Below are positions 52,100-60,093 of a stretch of 64,000 nucleotides of DNA, piece after piece; within the stretch, counting starts at the first letter, position 1, and the number at the start of each line of letters is the position of its first letter. The stretch is taken from positions 228,580-292,579 of the forward strand of contig JAEXOO010000032.1 of assembly GCA_023439305.1 (NCBI GenBank). Direction: 5' to 3'. This DNA is from Pseudomonadota bacterium (GTDB lineage: Bacteria > Pseudomonadota > Gammaproteobacteria > Burkholderiales > Burkholderiaceae_B). The position numbers and the translations under genes were made by a program. The notes below the pieces were generated by a model. It ran no database searches. It saw only the letters and a list, made by a program, of their open reading frames with translations, and had not been told where the DNA came from.

Positions 52100-53914
52100 C
52101 TATCGTGTTGTTGTAAGCGGGGAAGAAGAGCGCCAGGCCTGGGTGCGGCGCAGGGCGGCGCGGCTGAGCAGGTGCGCCAGCAGGCAGAAGACGGCCGAGC
52201 TGAGCATGATCAGGGTGCACATGGCGGCGGCCGGGCCGATGAAGCCGGCATCGTCCATGTTCAGTACCGCGACCGAGGCCAGCACGGTCTGGGGGCTGTA
52301 CAGGAAGACGACGGCGGAGACGGTCGTCATGGCCGAAACAAACAGGTAGCGTCCCACCGACAGCAGGGCCGGCAGACACAGCGGTACGGTTACGCCGGTC
52401 AGCGTGGCCAGGCGGGGCGCCTTGAGCGAGGCGGCAGCCGCTTCCAGTTCGGTGGGAATGGACTTCAAGGCGGTGACAAAGGTCAGGTGGGCGCTGGTAT
52501 ACAGATGCACCACGGTGCACAGCACGAGCAGGGCCATGGAGCCGTACAGTCCCGCCAGCGGGTTGTCGGGATGGTTGAAAAAGAAGATATAGCCCAGGCC
52601 CAGCACCAGGCCCGGAATGGCCATGGGCGTCAGGGCCAGCATGCGCAGCAAACCATACAGGCCCTGCTCGGCACGGCCGCGGGCCGGCAGTTTTTCCAGG
52701 ATCCAGGCGCCCAGGAAAATCAGGGTGGCGCCGAGCACGGCGGTGCACAGGCTCATGAACAGGCTGTTGCGCCAGGCCAGCCAGCCCCCGCCGTCCATAT
52801 TGTCGAAATCGTAGGACTTCAGGGACAAGCTCAGGTTATAGGGCCAGAACTTGATCAGCGAGGCCCAGATCGCCATGCCCACAATCGTCAGGATGGCCAG
52901 CGACACCAGGATCATCACGGCGGTGAAGAAGCGGTCGCGACGAGCGTGCGGCGCAGGGATGTAGGCGCTCAGCTGGCCCTGGGCCTGGCCGCCGGCTCGG
53001 GCTCGCAGGTGGCGGTCCAGCAGGAAGGTCAGCACGGCCGGCACCAGCAGCAGCACGCCGATGGCGGCGCCCTTGGAAAACTGCAGCTGGCCCACGACGG
53101 CTTTGTAGGCTTCCATGGCCAGTACGTTGTAGGAGCCACCCACGACTTTGGGCACGCCGAAGTCCGTCACCGTCAGGGTAAAGACCAGGCAGGCGGCCGA
53201 GAACACGGCGTAACGGCTGGCGGGCAGGGTGACAGTCAGGAAGCGGCGCCAGGCGCCGGCGCCCATGGCGCGGGCGGCGTCGTACAGGCGGGCGTCGGCC
53301 AGGGCCAGGCCGGTGCCCAGAATCATCAGGGCATGCGGGAAGGTATAGAAGGCTTCGCCCAGCACAATGCCCCAGAAGCCATAGATGGTATGGCCGCCGA
53401 CCCAGTCGCGCAGCAGGCCTTGGTTGCCGAACAGATAGATCAGCGACAGGCCGGGCATCAAGGACGGGGCCAGCAGCGGCAGCAGGCCCAGGGCGCGAAA
53501 TGCGCCGGCCCCACGCACACAGCAGCGCTGCAGAGCGAAGGCGAACGCATAGGCAGTCGGGATGACGATGCTCAGCGTGGTCAGGCCTACCAGCGCACTG
53601 CGTCCCACCATGGACATGAAGCCCGGCGCGCTGATGATGCTCCAGAACTGCGTCAGGCCCACCAGTGCGCCGTCGCCGTCCTGGACGGCGCGCAGAAGAA
53701 TGAAGACCATGGGCAGGGCCAGGAACAGCACCAGCAGCACCAGCAAGGCCAGCACCAGAGCGCGGCGGGCGGCGTAGCCCATCCAGGCCGGCAGCGGCTG
53801 GCGGGCCAGGTCAATGACGGCGGTGCGGGTCGCGCTGACGATGGCTGGACGGCTTGCTGCCGTGTGGGGCAGGGCCGCGCCGCTGCGAGGCGAGCTCAGT
53901 TCAGGCATGGGCAT
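52100..53914 (-). CDS. putative 2-aminoethylphosphonate ABC transporter permease (fused)
   Basis: 604 residues: two permease modules in one chain, each with about six membrane segments. The first module's EAA-like loop is near YDAARAMGAGAWRRFLTVTLP; the second's is near LEAAAASLKAPRLATLTGVTVPL. This double-length form is usual for FbpB/aminoethylphosphonate-type importers. It overlaps the ATPase gene by 14 bases and precedes phnX by 9 bases. Confidence 0.88.
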   Translation of the reverse strand: MPMPELSSPRSGAALPHTAASRPAIVSATRTAVIDLARQPLPAWMGYAARRALVLALLVLLVLFLALPMVFILLRAVQDGDGALVGLTQFWSIISAPGFMSMVGRSALVGLTTLSIVIPTAYAFAFALQRCCVRGAGAFRALGLLPLLAPSLMPGLSLIYLFGNQGLLRDWVGGHTIYGFWGIVLGEAFYTFPHALMILGTGLALADARLYDAARAMGAGAWRRFLTVTLPASRYAVFSAACLVFTLTVTDFGVPKVVGGSYNVLAMEAYKAVVGQLQFSKGAAIGVLLLVPAVLTFLLDRHLRARAGGQAQGQLSAYIPAPHARRDRFFTAVMILVSLAILTIVGMAIWASLIKFWPYNLSLSLKSYDFDNMDGGGWLAWRNSLFMSLCTAVLGATLIFLGAWILEKLPARGRAEQGLYGLLRMLALTPMAIPGLVLGLGYIFFFNHPDNPLAGLYGSMALLVLCTVVHLYTSAHLTFVTALKSIPTELEAAAASLKAPRLATLTGVTVPLCLPALLSVGRYLFVSAMTTVSAVVFLYSPQTVLASVAVLNMDDAGFIGPAAAMCTLIMLSSAVFCLLAHLLSRAALRRTQAWRSSSPLTTTR

Positions 53915-54977
53915 GAAGGGCCTCGCTGGGCAACTGGACGCGACAACGGCGCGCGGCCATGGGGGCGAGCAGACGATCGCCCTGTTCGGGGTTGACGATG
54001 GCCTGCACGGTCAGCCCGTCCATGCCTTCGGGGCGCAGTGTCAGCTTGTAGTGCCGGCCCAGAAAGATGCCGTCCACGATGTCGGCCAGAAAGGTATTGC
54101 TGGCCGCCGGAACAGCGCCGGAATCCAGCACGCGAATGTTTTCGGGACGGATGAACAGGCGCCCCGACGTGGTAGGGGCTTCGTGGCCCAGATCCAGGCG
54201 GGCGCGCTCGACCAGTACTGAGCCGCCGTTCAGATGGGTGTAGGGCAACCAGTTGGCTTCGCCGATGAAGCCGGCCACGAAAGGATCGGCCGGCTGGCGA
54301 TACAAGGCCTGAGGCCGGTCGAATTGCACTAGCCGGCCTTTTTCCATGACGGCGATGCGGTCGGCCATCACCATGGCTTCTTCCTGGTCGTGGGTCACCA
54401 TCAAGGTTGTGATGGAGAGCTGTTTTTGCAGTGCGCGCAGCTCGATGCGCAGCCGTTCGCGCACCTGCGCATCCAGGGCAGACATGGGCTCATCGAGCAG
54501 CAGCAGCGAGGGCGAGGGCGCCAGGGCGCGGGCCAGAGCCACACGCTGTTGCTGTCCGCCCGACAGTTGGGCGGGATACTTGTTTTCCGAGCCGGACAGG
54601 CCGACCAGATCCAGCATTTCGACGACGCGTTGACGCACCTGTTCGGCCAGGCGGCGGCGTGGCGACAGGCCGTAGGCGATGTTCTGCGCGACGGTCAGAT
54701 TGGGGAACAGAGCATAAGATTGGAACAGGATGCCGTAGTCGCGCTGTTGCGGCGGCAGGGCGCTGATGTCGCGGCCCGCCATTACGATGGCGCCCCGATC
54801 CGCTTGCTGCAGGCCGGCAATGCAGCGCAGCAGAGTGGTTTTGCCGCAACCGGAGGGGCCTAGCAGGCAGACCAGCTCGCCGGCCTGTATGTCGAGGCTG
54901 ACCTGGTCCAGAGCCGTGAAGGAGCCGAACTGCTTGTGCAGTCCGTGTATGGAAAGAAAGGCTGGGTTGGCGCTCAT
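53901..54977 (-). CDS. putative 2-aminoethylphosphonate ABC transporter ATPase
   Basis: 358 residues from ATG 54977 (AGGA seven bases upstream; in-frame ATGs at 54998 and 55007 are less likely). Walker A GPSGCGKTT, Q-loop ILFQSYALFPNLTV, signature LSGGQQQRVALARAL, Walker B LLLLDEPMSALDAQ and switch His in MVTHDQEEAM are complete; a C-terminal TOBE domain follows (LFIRPENIRVL). It opens the leftward cluster and energises the fused permease. Confidence 0.92.
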   Translation of the reverse strand: MSANPAFLSIHGLHKQFGSFTALDQVSLDIQAGELVCLLGPSGCGKTTLLRCIAGLQQADRGAIVMAGRDISALPPQQRDYGILFQSYALFPNLTVAQNIAYGLSPRRRLAEQVRQRVVEMLDLVGLSGSENKYPAQLSGGQQQRVALARALAPSPSLLLLDEPMSALDAQVRERLRIELRALQKQLSITTLMVTHDQEEAMVMADRIAVMEKGRLVQFDRPQALYRQPADPFVAGFIGEANWLPYTHLNGGSVLVERARLDLGHEAPTTSGRLFIRPENIRVLDSGAVPAASNTFLADIVDGIFLGRHYKLTLRPEGMDGLTVQAIVNPEQGDRLLAPMAARRCRVQLPSEALHAHA

Positions 54978-55044
54978 CCCGTATTCCTGAGTCGTCATGA
55001 ATGTCATGGCCGCCAGTATGGGAGGCGCACATGATGGCTCTATG

Positions 55045-55064
55045 ACAGAACATCAAATTTCTGT
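55045..55064. promoter_or_regulatory. candidate LysR operator of the phosphonate cluster
   Basis: A perfect dyad ACAGAA-N8-TTCTGT lies between the divergent ATPase and LysR genes (54978-55117). Its position and symmetry suit binding by the LysR protein. Inference only. Confidence 0.42.
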
Positions 55065-55117
55065 AATACGAGAATTGGATAATTTGGGCTTCAAAAGTTG
55101 AGGAGGAGAGCTGCATC

Positions 55118-55990
55118 ATGCTGGCCCTGGAATTGAAGTCCTTTCACGCCATCGCCCACAATGGCTCCATTACTAAGGCTGCGCAGCAATTGGGCATCAG
55201 CCAGCCTACGGTGACCTCGCACCTGCGCCAGCTGGAGGCGCGCTACGGCATCGAATTGTTTTATCGCCAGGGCAAAGGAGTTTATCTCAGTGAGCAGGGC
55301 GAGCGCCTGCTGCCCCAGGTCGAGGAACTGATGCAGCAGGCTGCGCAGATCGATTTCAGCCTGCGCGATCTGCGCGATCTCAAGAGCGGAAAACTGCGCG
55401 TCGGGGCGACCGGCCCTTACTACATCATGGATGTATTACGACGGTTTTACCAAGCCTATCCAGGCGTGGAGATGAAGCTGAGCATCGACAATTCGCAGCG
55501 GGTACTGACCAGCTTGTTGGACTATCAGCTGGATGTGATCGCGTCGTCGTTTCTGGTCGACGACGAGCGCATCATTCGCGTGCTGCTGGCCTCCGATCCC
55601 CTGGTTGTGGTGCTCAGGCGCGATCACCCCCTGGCCGCGCGCAAGCGGGTGCGCATTGCAGAACTGCATCCTCATGCCATCTTGATGCGCGAGCATGGGT
55701 CCATGACGCGTGAGCTATGTCAGCAGGTGTTTCGCCAGGCGGGGCAGGAACCGGGGCAGATTCTGGAGATAGGCAGCCGGGAGGCGATCTGCTGGGCGAT
55801 TGTCTGCGGTTTGGGCGCCAGCCTGCTGCCCATGCGCGAGGTGCCCGCGCATCCGGACATTGTCACCTTGCCCATCAGCGATGTGTCCGTTCATCTGAAC
55901 GAATATGTCTATTGCCTGAAAGAACGCGCCCATGGCCATGCCATACGCGCGTTCCTGGATCAGGTTCAGGTGGACTTGCCCGCCCCTTGA
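55118..55990 (+). CDS. LysR-family regulator of the phosphonate cluster
   Basis: 290 residues, with GAGGAG upstream of the ATG. The helix-turn-helix (about 1-60) reads GSITKAAQQLGISQPTVTSH; the effector domain begins LRVGATGPYYIMDVLRRF. It is divergent from the aminoethylphosphonate ABC genes, so it probably activates them in response to the phosphonate or a breakdown product. It converges with the DUF4139 gene, 13 bases apart. Confidence 0.88.
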   Translation: MLALELKSFHAIAHNGSITKAAQQLGISQPTVTSHLRQLEARYGIELFYRQGKGVYLSEQGERLLPQVEELMQQAAQIDFSLRDLRDLKSGKLRVGATGPYYIMDVLRRFYQAYPGVEMKLSIDNSQRVLTSLLDYQLDVIASSFLVDDERIIRVLLASDPLVVVLRRDHPLAARKRVRIAELHPHAILMREHGSMTRELCQQVFRQAGQEPGQILEIGSREAICWAIVCGLGASLLPMREVPAHPDIVTLPISDVSVHLNEYVYCLKERAHGHAIRAFLDQVQVDLPAP

Positions 55991-56003
55991 GGGCGGGCTG
56001 GTA

Positions 56004-58022
56004 TCAGGGTTGTTGCGACAGGGCTTGCTGGAAAGCATCGCGCGCCTGGCGCACGGCCTGGCGCCGCTCGTCCACCGTTTTGCGCTGCGCGGCGATCTGG
56101 TCTTCCTGTTGCGCCAACTGCTCCGTGAAACGCTGGCCCAGCGTACTTTGAGCTGTGACGGCGCCCAGATTGGCGCGGATGCGCTCCTGTTCGGCCACGG
56201 TTTCCTCCAGTGCCTGAATCGCCTGCTGCTGTTGCTCCTGCGCCTGGCTCAACTGACGGCGCAGCTCGATCAGCTTATCCATGCGTTCGGCCTGCGCCTT
56301 GTCCACCCCGGCGCCGCGCCATTGCGCCAGCACGTTTTCGTCTATGTCTTCCAGGCGCAGTTCCATCAGATCCTGGAAGCTCAGGTCTGCCGTCACCGTC
56401 ACTGTCTTGCCTTTTGGAACGGATACCTTCAGGCGATGCTCCTGGGCCGTATCACTGTCGTGGGCATCGGATTTCAGTGTCCAGCCGTCTTGGCGAGGCA
56501 GTTGGATCATCACTGTGCGGTCTTCATCGGCGGCGCCCTTGATCTCGAAGCGATGATGGACGATACGAGTCCAGTCGGAGCGGGCGATGCCGTCGCTGAC
56601 CCGTGTGCGGGACAGGCGGTGTTCTTCGTTTTCTTCGGCGCGGACCTGGACTTTGCTGTCGCGCGCAAAATAGATCAGGCGTTTCTCGCCGGCGGGCAGG
56701 CCCGCCAGTTCGGCGTCGCCGATATGGCCGCTACGCTGGTCAAAGACGGTGATGATGCCGGGTGGCAAGGTGCTGGCCTGCTGATTGTCCAGCAAGATGG
56801 CGGCGGTGGGGTAGTCCGTGTTCTGGCCGCTTTGGTAGACAGACAGGGATTCGGCCTTCAGTTCGGTGTCGACAAAGGGCACCGACACCGTTTGGCCGGC
56901 GGGGACGTCCAGCGCCTGCGGCAGGCTGTAGCGCACGTGTGTCAGGCCTTCCTGCACGCGTGCCGCTGGCTCGGGACTATAAGGCTGGGCCCAGGCGCGA
57001 TCGGAAGCCATCTCCAGCATGACCGGTGCCGCCGGGGCGGGCATGACCATGCGGGCGGCATTGCCGGATGCATGAGCAGCCATGGCGCGGCTCTTGGCCA
57101 TGGCCGCCTGGGTATCGGCGGCGGGCGCGCGCGAGCTGCCCACCGCAACCGGGAGTTCAGGTCTGTCATTCCAGTACCGCTCCAGCAGGCGCTGGCGCAG
57201 CACTACGGGCGAGCCGGAGCTGAGGGTGACCTTCACTTTCTTCCAGTCCTCGCCGCTGGTGTTCTCGAACACGGCCCAGGCCTGCAGGCGGGCCTTGTCG
57301 CCGTCCATCATCAGACGGTAGGTGCTTTTCCAGACCGGGGCTGGAATCAGGTAGGACAGGCGGGCAGCACCGTCAGCGCCCTGAGCCAGGGTGATGTGGA
57401 TGTCGCGGGCCTGGTCGTTGTTCTGACTGGCCAGAACCTGCACGGCTTGCTGCAGCTTTTTCTGCAGTTCGCTGTCCTGCAGCTCCAGGCTGGCATCGGG
57501 CCCCAGCTCCAGCGTTTGGATCTGGCCATTCTCGGCCAGCACGGTCAGCAAGGTCTGGGGTTCTTTGTCGCGGGCGGGCGGCGAACTTTGCACGCCCAGC
57601 ACGGCACCAGCGACATTGCGTCCCTGGGAACTGGCCTTGACCTGGACGCCGCGCAGCGCATGGGCCAGAGCGGCTGTCGAGCGCAGGTCCTCGGCAGCAA
57701 AAGGCAGGTTGTCGAAGGTTTCCTTGAGCGGAGCCAGACCTGACAGCGTGACTGAGTCGATGCGATGCTTGCCATCGACCGCCATCAGGGTCTTGAGCAC
57801 GTCGTCCACTTGATTCAAGGGCACCCGGATGTGCACTGCTCCGTCGTTGCCGGGGGCGACGCTGCGTTCGACCTCGGCCACACCCGCCGTGGATAAGGTA
57901 ATGGTCTGGATCTGGTCCGCCCAAGCGGATGCGGCGCCGGTGCCCAGCCACAGGGCGAGCAGGGCGCGGTTCAGCAGGCGCAGGCGGGGCGGGGAGTGAC
58001 GAGCGGGCGCTGAGCGAGACAT
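56004..58022 (-). CDS. periplasmic DUF4139 domain-containing protein
   Basis: 672 residues from ATG 58022 (AAGGAAACAGAT before it). A signal peptide (LLALWLGTGAASAWA) precedes an N-terminal region with VDDVLKTLMAVDGKHRIDSV, a DUF4139/mucoidy-inhibitor-like central part (SYLIPAPVWKSTYRLMMDG and FENTSGEDWKKVKVTLSSGS) and a C-terminal coiled coil (QLSQAQEQQQQAIQALEETV). The family's biochemical role is unknown. It appears to be a single-gene unit. Confidence 0.85.
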   Translation of the reverse strand: MSRSAPARHSPPRLRLLNRALLALWLGTGAASAWADQIQTITLSTAGVAEVERSVAPGNDGAVHIRVPLNQVDDVLKTLMAVDGKHRIDSVTLSGLAPLKETFDNLPFAAEDLRSTAALAHALRGVQVKASSQGRNVAGAVLGVQSSPPARDKEPQTLLTVLAENGQIQTLELGPDASLELQDSELQKKLQQAVQVLASQNNDQARDIHITLAQGADGAARLSYLIPAPVWKSTYRLMMDGDKARLQAWAVFENTSGEDWKKVKVTLSSGSPVVLRQRLLERYWNDRPELPVAVGSSRAPAADTQAAMAKSRAMAAHASGNAARMVMPAPAAPVMLEMASDRAWAQPYSPEPAARVQEGLTHVRYSLPQALDVPAGQTVSVPFVDTELKAESLSVYQSGQNTDYPTAAILLDNQQASTLPPGIITVFDQRSGHIGDAELAGLPAGEKRLIYFARDSKVQVRAEENEEHRLSRTRVSDGIARSDWTRIVHHRFEIKGAADEDRTVMIQLPRQDGWTLKSDAHDSDTAQEHRLKVSVPKGKTVTVTADLSFQDLMELRLEDIDENVLAQWRGAGVDKAQAERMDKLIELRRQLSQAQEQQQQAIQALEETVAEQERIRANLGAVTAQSTLGQRFTEQLAQQEDQIAAQRKTVDERRQAVRQARDAFQQALSQQP

Positions 58023-58189
58023 ATCTGTTTCCTTGTACTGGCGTGGGCGAGTGGGGCTATTGGGCGCATTATGCCCAGCATGGGCTGTCGCTGTCTGTGA
58101 TTCGAGTAACAAAACATATTGCCCCCGGCGCGGGGCTTGGTGCAGCGCGGCGGCATTGCTGTACGGACAGTATCCAATCATGTATCAGC

Positions 58190-58543
58190 TTAAGGAGCTA
58201 TGTGCATTTCCTGCCCGATACTCAAATGGATAGGCCTGCCAATGCGGCTCAGCATCTCGATCAGTGAATCAAGGGTGAATTTGGTGGTTTTCTTGTTCAC
58301 TACATCCGACACGCGCGGACGGGATATCATCAAAATTTTCGCTGCTTCGGCTTGCTTCAGGTGATGCTGCTCGATCCACGTTGCCAGTTCGGTCATGAGC
58401 TGCTCTTTGAGCTGCTTGATGTCATTGATCTGCTGTTTCGACGCCTGGTGCAGCCGCTGTGCTTCTTCCGACGGAAATCCAAGCTCCAGGAACAGGTTTG
58501 CCTCGGGTCTGGTGACATGGCGGATGTCAGTATCAATGTTCAT
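58190..58543 (-). CDS. HigA-like antitoxin (XRE family)
   Basis: 117 residues. Its C-terminal half carries a Cro/C1-type helix-turn-helix: HHLKQAEAAKILMISRPRVS followed by DVVNKKTTKFTLDSLIEMLS. The N-terminal half is probably the toxin-binding part. The ATG overlaps the toxin stop by four bases (ATGA). It neutralises the upstream toxin and represses the pair. Confidence 0.9.
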   Translation of the reverse strand: MNIDTDIRHVTRPEANLFLELGFPSEEAQRLHQASKQQINDIKQLKEQLMTELATWIEQHHLKQAEAAKILMISRPRVSDVVNKKTTKFTLDSLIEMLSRIGRPIHLSIGQEMHIAP

Positions 58544-58878
58544 GGTTGAATTTTCCTTGCATTGGCAATGGCTCGATAGCGGGCCTGGGCGATGCGCTTG
58601 TCCTGCTGGATGGTCGTCTGGGTTTTTTTCTGGAAGCAGTGCAAAACGTACAAAGCATCTTCAAACTTGGCGACGTACATGATCCGAAAGGCGCCGCCTG
58701 ATTCTTGGATGCGGACTTCACGGGTGCCTGCGCCGACTTCATTGAAAGGCTTCCAGTTGTCGGGTTCCAAACCCGCCTGTACCTTGCTTAATTGAAATCC
58801 TGCTTGTCGCCGAGCTTCTGCCGGAAAAGCCAAGAGGTCGTCATAGGCGGACCCGGTCCAACGGATTTCTTTGATCAT
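58540..58878 (-). CDS. HigB-like toxin (RelE superfamily, phage Gp49-like)
   Basis: 112 residues. The RelE-like ribonuclease fold of the Gp49/DUF891 group is recognisable: IRWTGSAYDDLLAFPAEARR, EVGAGTREVRIQESGGAFRI and YVLHCFQKKTQTTIQQDK. It is expected to cleave mRNA on the ribosome. The toxin-first order is characteristic of higBA. The region upstream (58879-59224, 346 bases) holds its promoter and nothing else I can support. Confidence 0.9.
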   Translation of the reverse strand: MIKEIRWTGSAYDDLLAFPAEARRQAGFQLSKVQAGLEPDNWKPFNEVGAGTREVRIQESGGAFRIMYVAKFEDALYVLHCFQKKTQTTIQQDKRIAQARYRAIANARKIQP

Positions 58879-59224
58879 CGTACACCATGAGTATAAAATC
58901 TTATACCAAATAAAATTCGTGCGCCAGTGCGGTCAACTCCTTACACGCAGGCGTTCAAGAGATTGCCTGAAACGCTGGAGCGGATCCGTCTGTAAGCGGT
59001 TTGGACTCGGTACGAACATAGTGCATAAACATAGCCCGTGCCTTGAGATCTCGGATCTTTATGCCCAGCCTGGCCGGTATGATCCACCGACATTCCCCTC
59101 GTGCCGTGCCGCGTCAATTTGTCCTGTCAGTCATCACAGGGTTGCCGGGCTCTGCTAGCATCCTGGCTGTGTCACCGGCAGGGCCGGGACGTCAAAAGGC
59201 TATCTGGGCAAAGAAGGAATCATC
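58879..59224. other. 346-bp intergenic region
   Basis: It lies between the divergent toxin and prepilin peptidase genes. A plus-strand open frame at 58871-59158 overlaps the toxin start, lacks a ribosome-binding site and resembles nothing. No RNA gene or strong hairpin is seen. Confidence 0.45.
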
Positions 59225-59905
59225 ATGATGTGGACGCAATGGGGCGGCTCGTGGGCTGGCTTGCTGGCGGCTGTGGGCATGGCGCTGTTGTTGGCTCGGC
59301 CGGCAGCGTATTACGCCTGGCACTTGCCCGTGGAACTGGAGCCGGATCTGCAAACGCGCTCGCAGGAACGCCATGCCCGCTGGAAACGGCTGTTTGGCAT
59401 GGCCGCTCTGGTACTGATGGCCGGGGCCGGATGGCAACTGAGCCTGACGCCGGCGTTGCTGGGCGCCTGCCTGTTCATTGCGGGCTGTCTGATGCTGGCC
59501 TGGATCGATGCTGAAACCGGCTATCTGCCTGATTGCGTGACGCTGCCCCTGCTGTGGCTGGGATTGCTCGTCAACCTGGGCGACACCTTTACCCCCTTGA
59601 ATATGGCGGTGCTGGGTGCTGTGTTGGGTTACGGGGTGCTATGGGCTGTGAATCAATCTTTTCTGCTGTCCACCGGCAAGCATGGCATGGGTTATGGCGA
59701 CTTCAAGCTGCTGGCGGCGCTGGGCGCGTGGCTGGGCGCCCCGGCATTGCCGACAGTTGTATTGGCCGGCTCGGTGCTGGGCTTGCTGGCCGCCCTGGTT
59801 CTACGCCTGACGGGACGGATGCAGGCCGGCCAGGCACTGCATTTCGGTCCGTACCTGGTAGCCGGCGGCGTATTCTCTCTATTTACATTGCCGGTTTTTT
59901 TGTAA
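59225..59905 (+). CDS. prepilin peptidase (A24 family, short form)
   Basis: 226 residues, with AAGGAATCATC before the ATG. An inner-membrane aspartic protease: the two catalytic Asp are in LMLAWIDAETGYLPD and in the GxGD motif of GMGYGDFKLLAALGAWLG; the C-terminal HFGPYLVAGG is typical of PilD. It lacks the cysteine-containing N-terminal methyltransferase domain of full PilD (usually ~280-290 residues), so it should cleave but perhaps not methylate prepilins. No pilin genes are nearby. Confidence 0.88.
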   Translation: MMWTQWGGSWAGLLAAVGMALLLARPAAYYAWHLPVELEPDLQTRSQERHARWKRLFGMAALVLMAGAGWQLSLTPALLGACLFIAGCLMLAWIDAETGYLPDCVTLPLLWLGLLVNLGDTFTPLNMAVLGAVLGYGVLWAVNQSFLLSTGKHGMGYGDFKLLAALGAWLGAPALPTVVLAGSVLGLLAALVLRLTGRMQAGQALHFGPYLVAGGVFSLFTLPVFL

Positions 59906-60093
59906 GAATTTGTCTTAATTTTTCAACAAAACGATAAAAATCTACACTGCCGGTTTTCTCCTGCTGGCATAGTGTTTGTCGATGCGGGCGCGTGGTCAGC
60001 GGTGGTTCCGGACGCAGGCCTGGTTCGGCATTACAACCTACAACACGCACACGGATACGCCGACTCCATAGTGGCGATCCCAGGGGAATTATC

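Noticed and set aside
52085..53995. 636-codon plus-strand frame antisense to the phosphonate permease
   Set aside because: Gln/His/Gly-rich translation typical of the opposite strand of a GC-rich membrane-protein gene.
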